DNA of 60,000 bases. Origin: Hydractinia symbiolongicarpus. Its lineage: Eukaryota > Cnidaria > Hydrozoa > Anthoathecata > Hydractiniidae. The DNA lies in contig NC_079878.1 in the NCBI RefSeq assembly GCF_029227915.1, forward strand, positions 12,216,001-12,276,000, read 5' to 3'. How positions within the stretch are numbered: the stretch's first letter is position 1; each line of letters starts with the position of its first letter. The notes below the pieces were generated by a model that saw nothing but the letters and a program-made list of their open reading frames with translations, was not told the DNA's origin and did no database searches. The position numbers and the translations under genes are program-made. This document shows, in pieces, positions 56,860 to 60,000 of the stretch.

Positions 56860-57570
56860 AAGTAACCTGGTCTGAAAAGTATTAAATATAGGCGACAAAT
56901 AACGCAATTTAGATATACTTCAATTAATTACACCTGAATAAATAACAAAAATATACAGATTTACACACAGTTATAAAAAGTATAAAAACTTGGGATCTAC
57001 CTAGAAAGTTCTAAAAATTTTCATGATACAAATTCTGTAAAATCATAGAAGAACCATAGACGTCTAGTTTCCCTTAAAAATAATGTGAAGTAAATACTAT
57101 TAACCAAAATAAGACTACAATAAATTATATAAATATATATTAGTTTTAGTGATTCATTTTTCAAAAATTAATGTTTGCAGTTTACTCTGTCAACATTTTT
57201 TTGGAAATGCTGATAATGGCTGTGTTAGATTATGGCTGACCTAAAAAAGAAAGAAAAATACTAAAAAAACATATATGAAGAACTCAAAATAATCTTAGCA
57301 CATTAATGTGATATTGTTCTGTGCCCTATATATTTAAAGATGACAGGTATAAATGCAAGATAAAATAAAATATTTCACCATTTTATGAAGTTTTGATAAA
57401 AAAATCAGGTGATACTGTGAAACGCCAAGTATTTGTGATGTCTGTCTTTCCAAAAAGAATACCTGCGTGTTCAAAGACAAATTTTGGAAGTTTTATAAAT
57501 ATTTAATTTTTTTGAAAGTTCCTAAACTTGCCTAAAAGCATCCCTAAAATGTTATATTCAACAGTGACCA
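56860..57570. other. no gene supported
   Basis: AT-rich noncoding sequence. Just upstream, TTGTTCTTATATAAAAAAG (about 56,835-56,855) also occurs at about 33,853 inside the MULE intron, suggesting a short dispersed repeat. Confidence 0.35.
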
Positions 57571-57574
57571 AGAA

Positions 57575-58412
57575 TACCATATTTACTCTAGTCTATTATT
57601 ACTTCACCACTGGATTAGTGTTTTAACCTACAAATAAAGGTGGGTTTAGCAGGAATCCTATATTGCAGGATATATAGGCCGGATATGTTGAATTATTTTT
57701 GGGTGAAAAACCTGGGTGTAGTATTGTTTTTAGCAAAACTTAGGAATTTTTTAACAAAGTTTGGAAATATGAAGCATAAGAAGTATAAACACCTACCTCA
57801 AATCTTTTCCAGGCTATAAGCAATACCTTGATAACTTTTTTTTTTCAATTTCAATATGCATTCAAACTTGTTGTAAGAGCCTAAACTTGCCAAGGGTACA
57901 AATTATTTGCACAATAAATTTTCCTGAAACTTATTTTTGTGGGTGAGTGGTACACAAAAATGCTTCAATTTGCAGAATATATGCGAAATGTGCAATATTA
58001 ATTTTTGGGTGCCTAAAGTTCAATTATTTCAGCAGAGGCAAAATCAGTATTTTGTCTAACATAGAATTCAGAAGTTAGGGCATTTACAAATGAGCAACAT
58101 AGAACCCAATAACTTAGATCTTAAAGAAATCAAAGTATGAAGAAATAAAAAAACTTTTAATTGTTGCGGCTAGCTGAAATGGAAAATTTTGCGGAATAAT
58201 TTTTCAGAACCGATGTTTGACTGATTTCTAAAATTTCTGTGAAACATTTTTACAGATTTGGCCCAAAGTTCTGCAAAAAAAAGTTCCACAAAAATTTCTT
58301 CCACAGATAGTGTATGCTAATTTTGAAAATATTTTTTACAATCCATGGCAAAAAAAGGCAGGATTACTTGAAAAACAGGGAAACTGGATAATAGAGTAAA
58401 TATGTACAGTAT
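57575..58412. mobile_element. possible MITE with ATATTTACTCTA inverted ends
   Basis: ATATTTACTCTAGTCTATTA at the left and its imperfect reverse complement (AATAGAGTAAATAT, about 58,388-58,402) at the right bracket about 840 AT-rich bases without an ORF. The target duplication was not resolved. Confidence 0.35.
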
Positions 58413-58414
58413 AC

Positions 58415-60000
58415 TTGATGCTTTTTTAAAGCTACATTCACATGTTTTTGTGCACATCAGGGAGAATTTTTATTCATAACCTCATTTATGTAAGTTACGA
58501 CACACTTACATACAACTTAAGCTCGTATGTCAGGTTTTTTATGGAGCAAATTGTTTTGCTTGTTACACAATGTAACACAATGTAGTCCATAGGCCAAAAT
58601 ATATAAGAAAAAATGTTCGATTTAGGATTCAAATTTATAAAAATCTTTTTTGAATATTTGTGTACAAAACAAAATAGCAATTAATAAAGGACTTGTTATC
58701 TTAGTACAAAAGTACACAGCCCTTTTCATAAAGTTCATAAAGAATATTATCAGAAAAATTCACTGTAGATTTGCCTGTCAAAGTTTGTAATTCTGATCTG
58801 CTGCTGATGCTGCATTTTAACGATAGTCGTGTTAAATATAAGACAACACTTATTTTACGTTTTTTATGTGAAACTTTATATGCAATACAGTCTGTAGCTA
58901 GCTAGCTACATGACATGCAAATGTAGCTTAATTCGGTCAAACTTTCCTGAAAACTACTGCACCTTTTAGGCTATTAATCATCAGTTTTGGTTCCCAAACT
59001 GTTAAGTCAGGTAATGAGTTTGATCCCTAACTACGTATAAGGAAGGTCATTTTATAGTTGGACAGAAATGCTAGGGAAATGCGTAGCTTAAATAAGAGCT
59101 TTAAGCACTCTGAAGAATCGCAAATGTAAATCACTTTAACATAGCTAAGTAACAAACTAGCTAGAACATACAGCATTTTTTACCTGAGAAGTCTCATCGT
59201 GTTTTGTGTACCTCAACGAATTGCATTATAGTAAAAAATGGAATTAAGAATTTACATACATGGAAACGAGAAAACGTCAGCAATAAAAGTCTGCGTCTGT
59301 CAAAAAGACACCCAAGCCTATGGGCAACACAAATTATAAGAAAAGATCTAAACTTTTTCCAAGCAGTACAAATATCCGTTGCTGACCGTTTGTTATGGCT
59401 TCTGGAATTTGATTTTTTACACTTTTTTCTTTATTTTAAAGTATTTTTTTTAAACGTTAGCTATTTCATTTACAGGTTTTTTTCAGCTCACTGAGAAAAA
59501 GAAATTCAAGAAAAGCATGAAAGCAAAAAAAAAAAAATGCTAATGCCACTCTGGGCCCTACAGACCGTCAAAAAACATATTGCATTAATTGAATTATTTT
59601 TTTCTGTGGATGTATATGTGGTGGGAATACGAGACGATGTGCGTTTTTTTATGAGAAACCAAGCAGATGGCCAACCAGTTCTGTTCCGTTTAAAATTGAC
59701 AGGATAACCTACTCGATTTGTCATGATAACCTACTCGCCCAATTTCTTGTTATGCCAGGTAATAATATCCGAGTGACATTGATTGATAAAAGGCATGCAT
59801 GAAATAGATGTATAAAGATGTACTAGGATTGATATTTTTTTACAGGAAAAAAAAGGTAAAAGGGTATTCTGCGAATGATTTTATACTATTATTTGTACCG
59901 TTATTGTTCCACAATGTGTTTTTTTGTAACTAGCTACCAATGTACAGTTTCAAAAAAAAATTTAACGGAATGAGAATGTCTTCGTGATTTGTTGAAGTAT
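58415..60000. other. no gene supported
   Basis: AT-rich; ORFs at 59,204 and 59,506 lack family features. It may be intronic to a gene beyond the window edge, but no exon is evident. Confidence 0.35.

Overview
The window is eukaryotic and most likely from a cnidarian, possibly a hydrozoan. It is AT-rich, has GT-AG introns and no operons, and most of it is noncoding. It holds secreted animal signalling genes (DAN-type cystine-knot proteins), a Neuralized-domain gene and many mobile-element families (Mutator-like, pogo-like, Penelope-like, tRNA-derived SINE, non-LTR LINE, Helentron-like satellite elements). The phylum is an inference from this gene and repeat mix; no species can be named from sequence reading alone.

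Likely host genes are few. (1) 1.1-2.6 kb, minus: a single-exon gene for a 489-residue secreted protein with an N-terminal HNH-nuclease-like motif pair, a strongly basic middle with furin-type sites, and a glycine-rich, cysteine-ended C-terminus. (2) 12.0-12.5 kb and 44.5-45.0 kb, both minus: two diverged paralogues of a small secreted DAN/gremlin-like cystine-knot protein, each intronless, about 32 kb apart, each with a plausible TATA box. (3) 26.1-27.5 kb, minus: three spliced exons that assemble a complete Neuralized homology repeat; its further exons are not identified.

The rest is largely a graveyard of mobile elements. A pogo-like MITE with TA duplications opens the window. A sulfotransferase-like pseudogene lies at 5.7-6.5 kb. 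Three copies of a Helentron-like element, each filled with a tandem repeat of about 128 bp and ending in a GC-rich hairpin with a TTCG loop, lie at 13.8, 30.9 and 41.5 kb. A locally duplicated block with a Penelope-like insertion occupies 18.3-20.9 kb. A RAG1-N-terminus/RING-like transposon relic occupies 22.0-23.9 kb. A Mutator-like element with 9-bp target duplications and satellite-like inverted ends spans 29,712-35,556; it sits inside a tRNA-derived SINE and carries one of the Helentron-like copies. An Ulp1-protease/PHD relic lies at 36.7-37.5 kb and a LINE end at 48.4-48.8 kb. From about 50 kb to the end I see no convincing gene, only short repeat fragments.

The genes do not form a pathway together. 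The two DAN-like paralogues are the only clearly related pair. The most distinctive features are the uncharacterised secreted nuclease-like protein and the nested transposon structure.
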